13,659 nt of DNA from an uncultured Clostridia bacterium (GTDB taxonomy: Bacteria > Bacillota > Clostridia > Christensenellales > CAG-138), in NCBI GenBank assembly GCA_937894955.1, contig CALAXO010000041.1, positions 1-13,659 of the forward strand, given 5' to 3'. A program made the translations under genes and the position numbers. Positions 6,649 through 13,345 of this stretch are shown in pieces. Each line of letters starts with the position of its first letter. The first letter of the stretch is position 1. Below the pieces are notes generated by a model, which saw only the letters and a program-made list of their open reading frames with translations, did no database searches and had not been told where the DNA came from.

Positions 6649-7628
6649 TGAAACGTAAACATATTCTCGGCGTGCTTTGCGTTGTGCTCGCTTCCGCATG
6701 CTACGGAATAACCCCTATTTTGTCCAATGCCGCACTGAACGGCGGACTGCCCGCATCGTTTGTAGCCCGACTGTTTCCGCGCGGAGGCGCAGATTTTCTG
6801 GTTGCGGATGCCTCACGCGAAATGACGAATGAATGCGTTGTGCTGTACAGCATGGGCATTGCAAGCCTGCTTTCGCTTTTTAATTGCCTTGTCGGGAAAA
6901 AGCGTCTTAACGTCAGCGGGAAACAGCTTGTTCAGCTTGCAGCTTTCGGCGGCGGTGCACTTGCCGGAACGCTTTTGCTCATAACTTATGCCTATCTGCG
7001 CATACCTGCGGGAATGACGATAGTCCTGAACTTTACATATCCCGTGTTTGTAATGTTGATCACCCTCGTTTCGAAAAAGGAGCGCATCACTGCCGTGAAA
7101 TTTATCTCACCGCTGCTTGCGCTAGCAGGCATCGCGCTCATTTCAAATGCTTCATTCGGCGGCAGTGTGAATGCCGGCGGTGTGCTGATCGCGCTGCTCT
7201 CCGGCGTTGTTTATGCAGTGTATTTTATTGCGGGCCGCGAAAGCACGTATGCTTCGCTTGAAGCACCCGTTTCAAACTTCTACATAACCGCTTCCGCCTG
7301 TCTGTGGAGCCTTGCGGCAGCGCTCTTCCTCGGAAGGCTCTGCCTCCCGACCGATCCGGTAATGTGGATAATCCTGTTTCTTGAAGCATTCCTCGGCTAT
7401 GTTGTCGGTCTGCGTCTGTTGCTTGCGGGCATAAAACTTCTCGGCTCGGTCAGCGCATCAGCTTTGAACACCCTTGAACCCGCATTCGCCTCGCTCACAA
7501 GCATGGCGGTTTTCGGCGAGGCGATGGGGCTGCTTAAGGGCTGCGGCGTGATTCTCGTGCTTGCCGCCGCCGTGACAGGCATCCTTACCCTAAATCGAGA
7601 GGACTCGAAGACCCGTTCAAAGGCCTAA
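6648..7628 (+). CDS. EamA/DMT-family transporter embedded in the phage region
   Basis: A 326-residue inner-membrane permease of the drug/metabolite transporter superfamily, with two EamA halves and about 10 hydrophobic segments. The first helix carries VLASACYGITPILSNAAL. Helices near residues 98-112 and 120-140 include a YLRIPAGMTIVLNFTYPVFVM motif typical of EamA repeats. The second half ends with SALNTLEPAFASLTSMAVFGE, the conserved end of the family. Substrate cannot be read from sequence. The loop at residues 44-63 (FPRGGADFLVADASREMTNE) is longer than usual between the first two helices. It is the only plus-strand gene, lies between virion genes, and overlaps the holin-like gene tail to tail by 12 bases. 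No clear ribosome binding site precedes the ATG; a palindrome covers it. A 13-codon frame at 6617-6658 runs over the start and could be a leader peptide, but this is weak. Confidence 0.9.
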   Translation: MKRKHILGVLCVVLASACYGITPILSNAALNGGLPASFVARLFPRGGADFLVADASREMTNECVVLYSMGIASLLSLFNCLVGKKRLNVSGKQLVQLAAFGGGALAGTLLLITYAYLRIPAGMTIVLNFTYPVFVMLITLVSKKERITAVKFISPLLALAGIALISNASFGGSVNAGGVLIALLSGVVYAVYFIAGRESTYASLEAPVSNFYITASACLWSLAAALFLGRLCLPTDPVMWIILFLEAFLGYVVGLRLLLAGIKLLGSVSASALNTLEPAFASLTSMAVFGEAMGLLKGCGVILVLAAAVTGILTLNREDSKTRSKA

Positions 7629-8144
7629 ATCCGCAAAATCCGAAAAATCTTCCGAACAGTTGAGGTTTTCACCGCTCTCAAGGCAGCTTTTCGAGCAATG
7701 TCCGCAGCTGTCGTAAAGCTCGCATGCTTCCGCAGAAGGCTCGGCGGCCGGAGCATTGACATGCGCAGCAAATGCATTCGTGTCAGCGGTGCTGCCGTCG
7801 GAATTTTCGGCAATGTCAGGAGGGTCGGGCTCGGTGGATTCGGAATCTCCGCCCTGTCCGGAACCGGGCTTGCCCATTCCGCTTGACACGGCGTCAAACA
7901 TGCCGTTTGCCGCAAGTGCAACAACAGCAGCGTTAATAACAGAGATTGCCGCCGTGCCGAGTGACAGTGACTTGTCAAAAATGAGTGCAAGCATCAGTAT
8001 GCAAAGCGCAATGCCGAAGCTTAAAAGCCTTGTCGGGATTTTTTTCAGCAGCGGTGCTTCCTTAATGAACTGAGTAACAACCGAGGTTGCAACCGTTGCG
8101 CCCGAACTCGTAAGCAACGAATTCCATGTAAAAAACTCCTGCAA
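7617..8144 (-). CDS. Holin-like membrane protein with Cys-rich tail
   Basis: A 175-residue membrane protein just downstream of the endolysin gene, the usual place for a holin, which makes the membrane holes that release the lysin. From the TTG start, an N-terminal segment (about 5-28, TWNSLLTSSGATVATSVVTQF) is followed by clear membrane helices at about 40-56 (SFGIALCILMLALIF) and 63-81 (GTAAISVINAAVVALAANG). The start is set by AAAGGAGGTGA at 8152-8162, 7 bases before TTG at 8144. The ATG at 8165 precedes that site and cannot use it. The tail is unusual for a holin: an acidic Gly/Pro/Ser linker (about 88-138) and then five cysteines, including a CGHC motif. Holin function is inferred from context and topology. 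Its 3' end overlaps the transporter gene. Confidence 0.65.
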   Translation of the reverse strand: MQEFFTWNSLLTSSGATVATSVVTQFIKEAPLLKKIPTRLLSFGIALCILMLALIFDKSLSLGTAAISVINAAVVALAANGMFDAVSSGMGKPGSGQGGDSESTEPDPPDIAENSDGSTADTNAFAAHVNAPAAEPSAEACELYDSCGHCSKSCLESGENLNCSEDFSDFADLGL

Positions 8145-8151
8145 TTTGATT

Positions 8152-8220
8152 TCACCTCCTTTCATTTGGTGCCTTTAAGGCGGTTTTGATGTTCTGTATT
8201 TCCGCATCGTTGATTCTCAT
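8152..8220 (-). CDS. Possible 22-residue ORF coupled to the holin gene
   Basis: A small frame, MRINDAEIQNIKTALKAPNE followed by two Arg, could form an amphipathic helix. Its TGA stop lies inside the holin ribosome binding site (AAAGGAGGTGA), a layout that would couple its translation to the TTG start of the holin. Codon choice resembles its neighbours. It has no strong ribosome binding site of its own, and nothing is known of it. It may be chance. Confidence 0.22.
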   Translation of the reverse strand: MRINDAEIQNIKTALKAPNERR

Positions 8221-8245
8221 CTTTTTGAATCCGAAACTGCTTCAT
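8162..8245 (-). CDS. Possible 27-residue ORF overlapping the endolysin stop
   Basis: The ATG at 8245 overlaps the endolysin TGA (ATGA), with GGGAG four bases ahead. The frame (MKQFRIQKDENQRCGNTEHQ and seven more residues) is strongly polar. It competes with the 22-residue frame in another phase over the same bases, so at most one is likely real. The overlap is the only support. Confidence 0.15.
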   Translation of the reverse strand: MKQFRIQKDENQRCGNTEHQNRLKGTK

Positions 8246-9024
8246 GCCGCTCCCGGGTCGGAGCAGGGGTTGCCTGCATAAAGACTGTGCATTTCAACAA
8301 ATTCATTCACGCCGCTCATGGTCAGTTTGCCGCATTTTCCGTCAACGCTGCCGCAATAGTACCCCAATGCGTTCAGTGCCGTCTGCAAATGTTTTATGGC
8401 ATCGCCCTGTATCATCGGTCTGCGAACGGTCAGAATGATTTGCTCATCATAGCAGTTTTCGGTGTAAATCAGCTGTTTTGAAACAAGCCCGCGGTGTGTC
8501 CACGGCCTGTCCGAAAATTTCGTAACGCAAACGCCGAAATTCAGACCGCGTGCTTCAACGATCAACGGTTCACCGTTCAAAAAGCCGCAAACATAGCCCA
8601 CATGGGTCATTCTTTCGCTGCTTCCCTGAATGAACACAGCCTCGCCCAAAACGTAAGGCCTGCCGATGCCCGAAATTTCGCCCTTTTCGGTACACCATGC
8701 GGCATAGCAGTAATGCGCGTTGACATCAACTCCGACAAAAACATCCAAAAGCCCCTGGCAGTCGCAAACCGTCACTCGGCGTGCAGCCCAGTTTTCAGTC
8801 GCACGGTCGAACCTTTCACGGGTCCAGCCGCGTTTGCTGTAATATTCCGAAAAACGTCTGTTAAGCAGATCCTCAGTAACGATGTTTCCCGTTGTTCCGA
8901 ACAGATACTCCCACGGAGAAGTTCCGCATTCTTCAATATCAAGCGGAATCTGCGCTCCTGCGGGGATTGTTTCGCGTTTTGCGTGAGAAAGTGCAAAACG
9001 TACAAAATCGATGGCATTCTTCAT
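8242..9024 (-). CDS. Endolysin: NlpC/P60-type cysteine hydrolase with peptidoglycan-binding domain
   Basis: A 260-residue lysin that would cleave peptide bonds in host peptidoglycan at the end of infection. An N-terminal helical region (1-80) leads into an NlpC/P60-type catalytic core. It has VCDCQGLLDVF with the nucleophile Cys89 in the D-C-x-G-L motif, MTHVGYVCGF with His141, and PLIVEARG where Glu157 may be the third polar residue. Residues about 200-248 (GDAIKHLQTALNALGYYCGS, then VDGKCGKLTMSGVNEFVEMH) match a peptidoglycan_binding_1 repeat, which anchors the enzyme to the wall. There is no signal peptide, so it needs the holin-like protein encoded 98 bases downstream. AAAGGGA lies 8 bases before the ATG. 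The extra Cys residues in the binding domain are notable. The class is confident; the exact bond cut is not known. Confidence 0.85.
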   Translation of the reverse strand: MKNAIDFVRFALSHAKRETIPAGAQIPLDIEECGTSPWEYLFGTTGNIVTEDLLNRRFSEYYSKRGWTRERFDRATENWAARRVTVCDCQGLLDVFVGVDVNAHYCYAAWCTEKGEISGIGRPYVLGEAVFIQGSSERMTHVGYVCGFLNGEPLIVEARGLNFGVCVTKFSDRPWTHRGLVSKQLIYTENCYDEQIILTVRRPMIQGDAIKHLQTALNALGYYCGSVDGKCGKLTMSGVNEFVEMHSLYAGNPCSDPGAA

Positions 9025-9063
9025 GATTTGTTCCCTTTCTTTTCGTCGTTTTATTCTGCTGAA

Positions 9064-10185
9064 TTAAGCCCATGCGCTCCAGTTTTTGGCGCCGGCCGAA
9101 ACGGTGCATGTGCGGTGAATTATTGTGCCGTCGGCCAAAAGTGCGGCCTGCTCGACAGTTCCGTTTTCGCTGCCTGCGCTGCCGGAGAGCGCGGCGGAAA
9201 CAACGAGTATGCCTCCTTTGTAAAAGTACCAGCCGCTTTCAACCGCAAAATCAACAGGGTCGTCGTTCGGCGTTGAAGCGGTCGGAAGTTTGACTTCTCC
9301 CCGGAAGATTCTGCTGCGTTCCGTTTCTGCTGCCGCACGCTCTTTTTCCGCTGCCGAACGTTCAAGTTCCGCTGCTTTTCGTGCGTTTTCGTTTGCAATG
9401 CGGTTATTCTCCGCCTCGCTGCGTTTCGCTTCGGCTTTTGCGCGGTTGGTCTCAGCCGCGGTTCGGTTGGTTTCGGCGGAAACGCGCAATGCTTCATTTT
9501 GCTTACGTGCGGTTTCGTTCGTTCCGCGGGTCGTTTCTGCCCGCACTCTTTCGGTTTCGGCGGTCTTTCGGCTGTTTTCGGCATTCACCCTGGAGCTTTC
9601 TGACAGTATCCGCCCCTTTTCGGAGGCAACTCTGTTTTTTTCCGCTGCCGCGCGTCCGGCTTCGGCGGTCTTTCGCGCGGTTTCGTTCCTTACGCGTTCT
9701 CCCTCTGCAATTCCGATTGCGGAAAGAACTGCGGAAAGCGGAGGTGCGGCGGGCTCGCTTTCGATGGTTGAAGCATCGTAAATTGCGCTGCGGCAAGAAA
9801 AATTGAATTTTGCGGTTGTAACAAGACTGTCATAAACAGTTGCTCCCGCTGCGGAATTTTCGGTTCCGCCGCTGTAGATTTGAAGTTCGCATTCCACAAT
9901 GCCCGGTGCAAATGACTGCGGGCGGAGCTGAAGTTTAACTTTGTCATCCGATACGCTTATACCGCCTCCGCTCTCTGCACTGTCCTGCATGTATTTGCCG
10001 CGCGAATTCGAAAAAGCTGCAATTATTCGCTGCCCTTCAACCGAAACGGGAATGCCCGCATCGGTCAGCGCAAGATAAATAACATTGCCCGTGTCCCCGT
10101 CCACAACGCTGAAATCGCCGCCGCAGCCCGGCTGTTTAAGGTCAAGAGTGATATCAAATCGCTTGAGGAAACTTGCTTCGCTCAT
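9064..10185 (-). CDS. BppU-type baseplate/tail fibre protein with 19-heptad coiled coil
   Basis: A 373-residue phage host-contact protein in three parts. Residues 1-140 resemble the BppU N-terminal domain of upper baseplate proteins, with FDITLDLKQPG, then GNVIYLALTDAGIPVSVEGQ, ending in VVTTAKF-like strands. Residues about 160-293 are 19 heptads of the type [AN]-E-x-x-R-x-x with Arg at every seventh position from 164 to 290, a long trimeric-type rod. Residues 316-373 (ESGWYFYKGGILVVSA, then LLADGTIIHRTCTVSAGAKN, W, SAW) resemble a pyocin-knob type receptor-binding tip. AGGAGG lies five bases before the ATG, and the gene begins 12 bases after the 359-residue gene. The lysin gene follows 39 bases later. 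BppU domains are better known from long-tailed phages, so its use beside a gp10-like hub is of interest. Confidence 0.75.
   Translation of the reverse strand: MSEASFLKRFDITLDLKQPGCGGDFSVVDGDTGNVIYLALTDAGIPVSVEGQRIIAAFSNSRGKYMQDSAESGGGISVSDDKVKLQLRPQSFAPGIVECELQIYSGGTENSAAGATVYDSLVTTAKFNFSCRSAIYDASTIESEPAAPPLSAVLSAIGIAEGERVRNETARKTAEAGRAAAEKNRVASEKGRILSESSRVNAENSRKTAETERVRAETTRGTNETARKQNEALRVSAETNRTAAETNRAKAEAKRSEAENNRIANENARKAAELERSAAEKERAAAETERSRIFRGEVKLPTASTPNDDPVDFAVESGWYFYKGGILVVSAALSGSAGSENGTVEQAALLADGTIIHRTCTVSAGAKNWSAWA
9307..9708 (-). repeat. 21-base coding periodicity (19 protein heptads)
   Basis: The fibre gene repeats every 21 bases over about 400 bases. The protein repeat (A/N-E-x-x-R-x-x) is far better kept than the DNA, since codons differ between copies. 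It is selection for a coiled coil, not a recent DNA duplication. Confidence 0.85.
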
Positions 10186-10197
10186 TAAATCCTCCTC

Positions 10198-11277
10198 TCA
10201 TGTGCCTTGCGGAACAAAGCGGTTCATAATCAGTTCATACAGCTCGTTTCCGAGCCTTTGCCGCATCTGTTCCCTTATTGCCGTCCATTCGGAAGAATTG
10301 CTGAAGAAAACATTATCAATATTCTGCGCGGAAAGATGGGAGAGATAAGCACAATAATAGTTATAGTACTTCCCGCTTCCGTCGGGATAACTGCTGCTGC
10401 CCGAGCTGCCGCTGTTCCCGTTCCCGCCTCCGCCTTTTCCGCCGCTTTTTCCGCTTCCGGAACTTCTTCCTGCCTGTTGTGCGCGGAGCTTTTGCATGTC
10501 CTGCCTGTGCCGAAGCTGCATTTCGGCAAAGCTCTGCTGAATGCTCGCAAGCTCTTGCGTTGCTTCATAAAAGTATTTTGCAAGCTGAGCATTATAGTTG
10601 GCCTCAAGCATTGCAATATCGGCCGCAACAGCATTGTATTCGCGCCGCTTCATTCCGGAAAGGTAGGTTGACCCGCCCATTCCGCGAGAGTATGCGTCCG
10701 CATCCAATTCCGCAAGCGTTGTTTCGCCGTGTTCCCGTCGGTTTTCAATTGCGGAATCCACAGCGGGGCGCAGAAATTGTTCAAGTTGAGAGTAAAGCTC
10801 TTCAAGTGTCGGAAGAGTCAATGCAACCCCGTAACCGTGTAGTGTCTCAAGCAGACGAGTGTAATAGTCTTCAAAGCTGTCGGATCCGCCGGCGGCTCCG
10901 CTGTTTCCGCCTCCTCCTGAATTTTCGGAATTGTCAACAGCATTTCCGCCGACGGCATCAGTGCCAACAGAATTCGAGCTGCTTGCACTTTTCGGTTGAT
11001 TTCCCATATCTGTACCGCTTAATTGAAGCAAACCTGCCGTGCCTTTCTGCGGGTGAAAAATGCTTGCCGCCTGAGCTGCCTCTGCGGCATCGGGCTTTGC
11101 GGCAGCAATTTTGCGGAAACCCAAAGTACCTTTTTGTCGCGGCAAAACGGCTGAAAGTTTCATTCTCCGCGATTCGGGTGCCGAATCGCGGAGAGCAGCG
11201 GTCGAAACGGCAGTGTTAATCGGCGCAATGTTGTCCAATACCTTTTTGCGGCGTTTGTCCGTTAATTGATTGACCAT
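10198..11277 (-). CDS. Probable virion protein of unknown function (Gly/Ser linkers, helical core)
   Basis: A 359-residue protein that I cannot assign to a family. Residues 1-133 look unstructured (Ala/Ser-rich, then a Gly/Ser/Asn run at 109-132). Residues 134-268 are strongly helical, with a central YSRGMGGSTYLSGMKRREYN at 197-215 followed by a long Gln/Glu/Ala-rich helix (ANYNAQLAKYFYEATQELAS). Residues 269-302 are another Gly/Ser linker. Residues 303-355 are a helical end with Tyr-rich KYYNYYCAYL. The helix-linker build and position between capsid and fibre suggest an internal (ejected) or minor virion protein, but this is inference. The start at 11277 follows AAAGGAAAGAAATAACAGGT. A 170-base gap separates it from the capsid gene, and a perfect 14-base inverted repeat lies within residues 28-38. 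Confidence 0.7.
   Translation of the reverse strand: MVNQLTDKRRKKVLDNIAPINTAVSTAALRDSAPESRRMKLSAVLPRQKGTLGFRKIAAAKPDAAEAAQAASIFHPQKGTAGLLQLSGTDMGNQPKSASSSNSVGTDAVGGNAVDNSENSGGGGNSGAAGGSDSFEDYYTRLLETLHGYGVALTLPTLEELYSQLEQFLRPAVDSAIENRREHGETTLAELDADAYSRGMGGSTYLSGMKRREYNAVAADIAMLEANYNAQLAKYFYEATQELASIQQSFAEMQLRHRQDMQKLRAQQAGRSSGSGKSGGKGGGGNGNSGSSGSSSYPDGSGKYYNYYCAYLSHLSAQNIDNVFFSNSSEWTAIREQMRQRLGNELYELIMNRFVPQGT
11164..11194. repeat. Perfect 14-base inverted repeat inside the 359-residue gene
   Basis: TCTCCGCGATTCGG (11164-11177) is the exact reverse complement of CCGAATCGCGGAGA (11181-11194), with a 3-base centre. In the mRNA this is a GC-rich 14-pair hairpin about 85 bases after the start codon. 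It encodes LRDSAPESRR in the disordered N-terminus. No T-tract follows, so it is not a standard terminator. Confidence 0.8.
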
Positions 11278-11396
11278 ACCTGTTATTTCTTTCCTTTCTT
11301 ATTTGCTGTTAATTCTGTTTTGAAGGTAAAAAACGGCTGAAAGGGATTTCCAAACACGGAGCCGGCAATATTTTCGGCTTTCGTTCGGAAACCCCG

Positions 11397-11436
11397 CGGT
11401 ATCGGCTGATAAAAATAAAATATATCATCGATACCG
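11397..11436. repeat. Stem-loop in the gap between capsid and 359-residue genes
   Basis: CGGTATCG (11397-11404) and CGATACCG (11429-11436) form an 8-base perfect inverted repeat. An inner TGAT/ATCA pair extends the stem around an AT-rich loop. T-rich sequence follows only on the plus strand, where no gene ends. On the minus strand it stands 12 bases after the capsid stop codon, so it may protect the capsid mRNA 3' end or be a partial terminator. Confidence 0.5.
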
Positions 11437-11447
11437 TTTGTTTTGAT

Positions 11448-12656
11448 TCAGGAAACAGTATGCTCAATGCGGACAAGCCAAAGGTCATTCAGAATGACTG
11501 CCGCATAGGCAGCAACTTTTGCACCGACTGTAGCGCGCTGATCGAGCGGATCCGCAGTGCCGCTGCTTCCGTGCGGTTTCACGATCAGCTGAACCGCACC
11601 CCTGCCCTCAAGGTCAACAACGCCGTAAGCGTCCTTGCCGAATACCAGCGTGCAGTGAACATCAGCCGCACGGTTCCCGTTGTCGGACTTTGCCGCATCA
11701 TCGCTCCAAACGACGCTGTTTGCGGCCAGAGTGACTGCTTCGCTCAGCTTAACTGTGTTTGTATCCGCATCATAAGGGGCTTCGGAATCCAGTGTGTATT
11801 CATTGCTCCCGATATGAATGGTGTTGCCGCCGACGGAGAGATATTCTTTCTCCGCTTCGGTGGGCATGTTTTTAAGCACAAAAGTTTTTGACGAGGTCGT
11901 AGCTGCTTTGACGGCATTGTGAACGCTCTGGGAAAACACTTTGGCCTCAGTGCTTTCAACAAACACAACACCGAACAATCTTCCGATTTCTCCGCTGTAG
12001 ATTGCTTCGGAATTGCTGTAAGTCGAAACATTTTTCCACATCTCATCGTTCTGAAGGTCATATGTGGCCTCCGGCGAACAGATGCAGATGAAATGCGGCT
12101 GCCTGCCGCCGTCGCAGAAGGGGCGTGCCTTGTTTTTTTTCAGCGTTCGCACCGCTTTTCGAATTTCGGTCGTCGTCAGTCTGTCTTCGCTTGTCAGTGC
12201 GTTTCTGCCTGTCCTTCCGCCGGCATATTGAACGTTGCTGCCTGCACACATTGCATCGCGTGTGATCCACTCAACAACCGTGCCAAGCTGTTCGCCGAGA
12301 AGTTCGGCGGAATCATTGATGACTTCGTCATATGCCGTAAGGTCAAGCAGGTCACTGACTTCAACATATGCACCGTATTGCTTAACTTCCGCCTCAACAT
12401 CCGTCTGCGAAAGAGTCTGCCCGGTGGGAGTTTCGCCTTCAACAAGGCCGGATATTGCGGCTTCGGGGTCAAAAAGGTTCCAACGGCGGAAGTTTACGTA
12501 TTTTCCGCTGTTGCGGGGAATGGGGCGTTTTTGTCCGAATTCCGCATGGACAAATCGTGTCTTTGCGCTTTCAAGAAGCTGCCTGTCATAATATTTCGCA
12601 GGGAACTTAGCGCTCACGGCTGCGGTTGCGGTGGTGTTGATGATGGTTTTGTTCAT
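11448..12656 (-). CDS. Major capsid protein, N4-gp56 family
   Basis: A 402-residue major capsid protein of the N4-gp56 family (HK97 fold), which builds the phage head shell. The N-terminus has the family pattern KFPAKYYDRQLLESAKTRFV, then FGQKRPIPRNSGKYVNFRRW (residues 17-59). GLVEGETPTGQTLSQTDVEA and VKQYGAYVEVSDLLDLTAYD (70-110) follow. The end carries FGKDAYGVVDLEG, IVKPHGSSGTADPLDQRATV and GAKVAAYAAVILNDLWLVRI (339-397). Between about 255 and 335 there is a hydrophilic stretch (LSVGGNTIHIGSNEYTLDSE and following) that interrupts these family blocks and may be a surface insertion. Coliphage N4 gp56 has a similar total length. AAAGGA lies 8 bases before the ATG. The gene follows the scaffold gene by 50 bases, the usual arrangement. 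Confidence 0.93.
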   Translation of the reverse strand: MNKTIINTTATAAVSAKFPAKYYDRQLLESAKTRFVHAEFGQKRPIPRNSGKYVNFRRWNLFDPEAAISGLVEGETPTGQTLSQTDVEAEVKQYGAYVEVSDLLDLTAYDEVINDSAELLGEQLGTVVEWITRDAMCAGSNVQYAGGRTGRNALTSEDRLTTTEIRKAVRTLKKNKARPFCDGGRQPHFICICSPEATYDLQNDEMWKNVSTYSNSEAIYSGEIGRLFGVVFVESTEAKVFSQSVHNAVKAATTSSKTFVLKNMPTEAEKEYLSVGGNTIHIGSNEYTLDSEAPYDADTNTVKLSEAVTLAANSVVWSDDAAKSDNGNRAADVHCTLVFGKDAYGVVDLEGRGAVQLIVKPHGSSGTADPLDQRATVGAKVAAYAAVILNDLWLVRIEHTVS

Positions 12657-12706
12657 TTTGTTTTCCTTTCTTTAATAAATCTGTTTTGCCCGGCTTTTAT
12701 CCGTGC

Positions 12707-13189
12707 TCAAAGCCGTATCCTGCGCCCGTCCATGGCGGCACGCTTAAGCTGCTTTCTGAGTGTACGGAACTGCTCCGCGCTCATTGTTTCATAATCCGTT
12801 TCCGGTGCCTGCGCAAGGCCGCCTGCGAGAGGAAGCGGCAGACGTTCGGTGTTTGCATCCGCAGCGTCTTCAAAAGATTCCTCTGCGTTTTCTTCGGCGG
12901 CAGCATCAGCGGTTTTTGCTTCAACCTTCTCCCAAACGGAGATTATCCTGTTCACAATGCTTTCAACTTCAGCCGCATTCGCAATGAGTTCATCCGGCAG
13001 GTGCAGCCTGCTTATAAAAGCTTTGCCTAGTTTTGCATATGCGTTTTCATGCTGCACGGCATCAGCAGCATTTTCGGCTTCGCTTCCTTGGGGTGCAGGT
13101 TCCGTTGTCTCCGCTGCGGCGTTGCCTTCGGGCTGTTCCTTTTGCGGAAGCAGCTGCAAAAGCTCCCTGAGTGTTCTTTTTTTTGACAT
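12707..13189 (-). CDS. Capsid scaffolding-like protein
   Basis: A 160-residue acidic, Ala/Glu-rich protein immediately upstream of the capsid gene, the standard place for a scaffold that guides head assembly and then leaves. Residues 1-16 are a basic helix (MSKKRTLRELLQLLPQ). The middle is low-complexity (EGNAAAETTEPAPQGSEAEN) around a folded helical patch at 50-92 (YAKLGKAFISRLHLPDELIA, then VNRIISVWEKVEAK). The C-terminal 25 residues (MSAEQFRTLRKQLKRAAMDG, RRIRL) form a basic helix pair like the coat-binding end of scaffolds such as that of P22. AAAGGA lies 9 bases before the ATG. It is the first gene after the promoter and hairpin leader. Scaffolds diverge quickly, so the call rests on position and composition. 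Confidence 0.65.
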   Translation of the reverse strand: MSKKRTLRELLQLLPQKEQPEGNAAAETTEPAPQGSEAENAADAVQHENAYAKLGKAFISRLHLPDELIANAAEVESIVNRIISVWEKVEAKTADAAAEENAEESFEDAADANTERLPLPLAGGLAQAPETDYETMSAEQFRTLRKQLKRAAMDGRRIRL

Positions 13190-13277
13190 TAAACTGTTTC
13201 CTTTCTTTTTTAAAATAATCTGTTCAGTGTTTTACGACAGCCGCACGTACTCGGCAGCCGTCCGCCTCAGCTCCCCG

Positions 13278-13345
13278 AAAAACAAACAAGAGCGTTCCGC
13301 TCCGTCGGCATGTTCAATGCATGCGGACTTCATCGGTACGCTCTT
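13278..13345 (-). terminator. Long imperfect hairpin with T-tract in the capsid operon leader
   Basis: On the minus strand AAGAGCGTACCG (13334-13345) pairs with CGGAACGCTCTT (13288-13299) with one mismatch. An inner stem pairs 13320-13328 with 13304-13312, with one mismatch and a 7-base loop. The T-rich run TTGTTTGTTTTT reaches 13278. It has the form of an intrinsic terminator but stands about 90 bases before the scaffold gene and about 105 bases after the promoter start, so it would act as an attenuator or end a small RNA. Confidence 0.6.

Noticed and set aside
9307..9708. Regular repeat of about 21 bases that could suggest a CRISPR array or satellite repeat.
   Set aside because: The unit equals seven codons, the DNA copies diverge while the protein heptad is kept, and there are no spacers; it is a coiled coil.
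9290..9781. Long plus-strand open frames opposite the fibre gene, rich in Ser/Ala/Phe/Arg.
   Set aside because: They are mirror images of the heptad-coding strand, with no ribosome binding site and no family signature.
11144..11343. A 14-base direct repeat (AAAACGGCTGAAAG) at 11144-11157 and 11330-11343.
   Set aside because: There is no inverted end or mobile gene between the copies, and one copy is in coding sequence; too little to call an element or att site.
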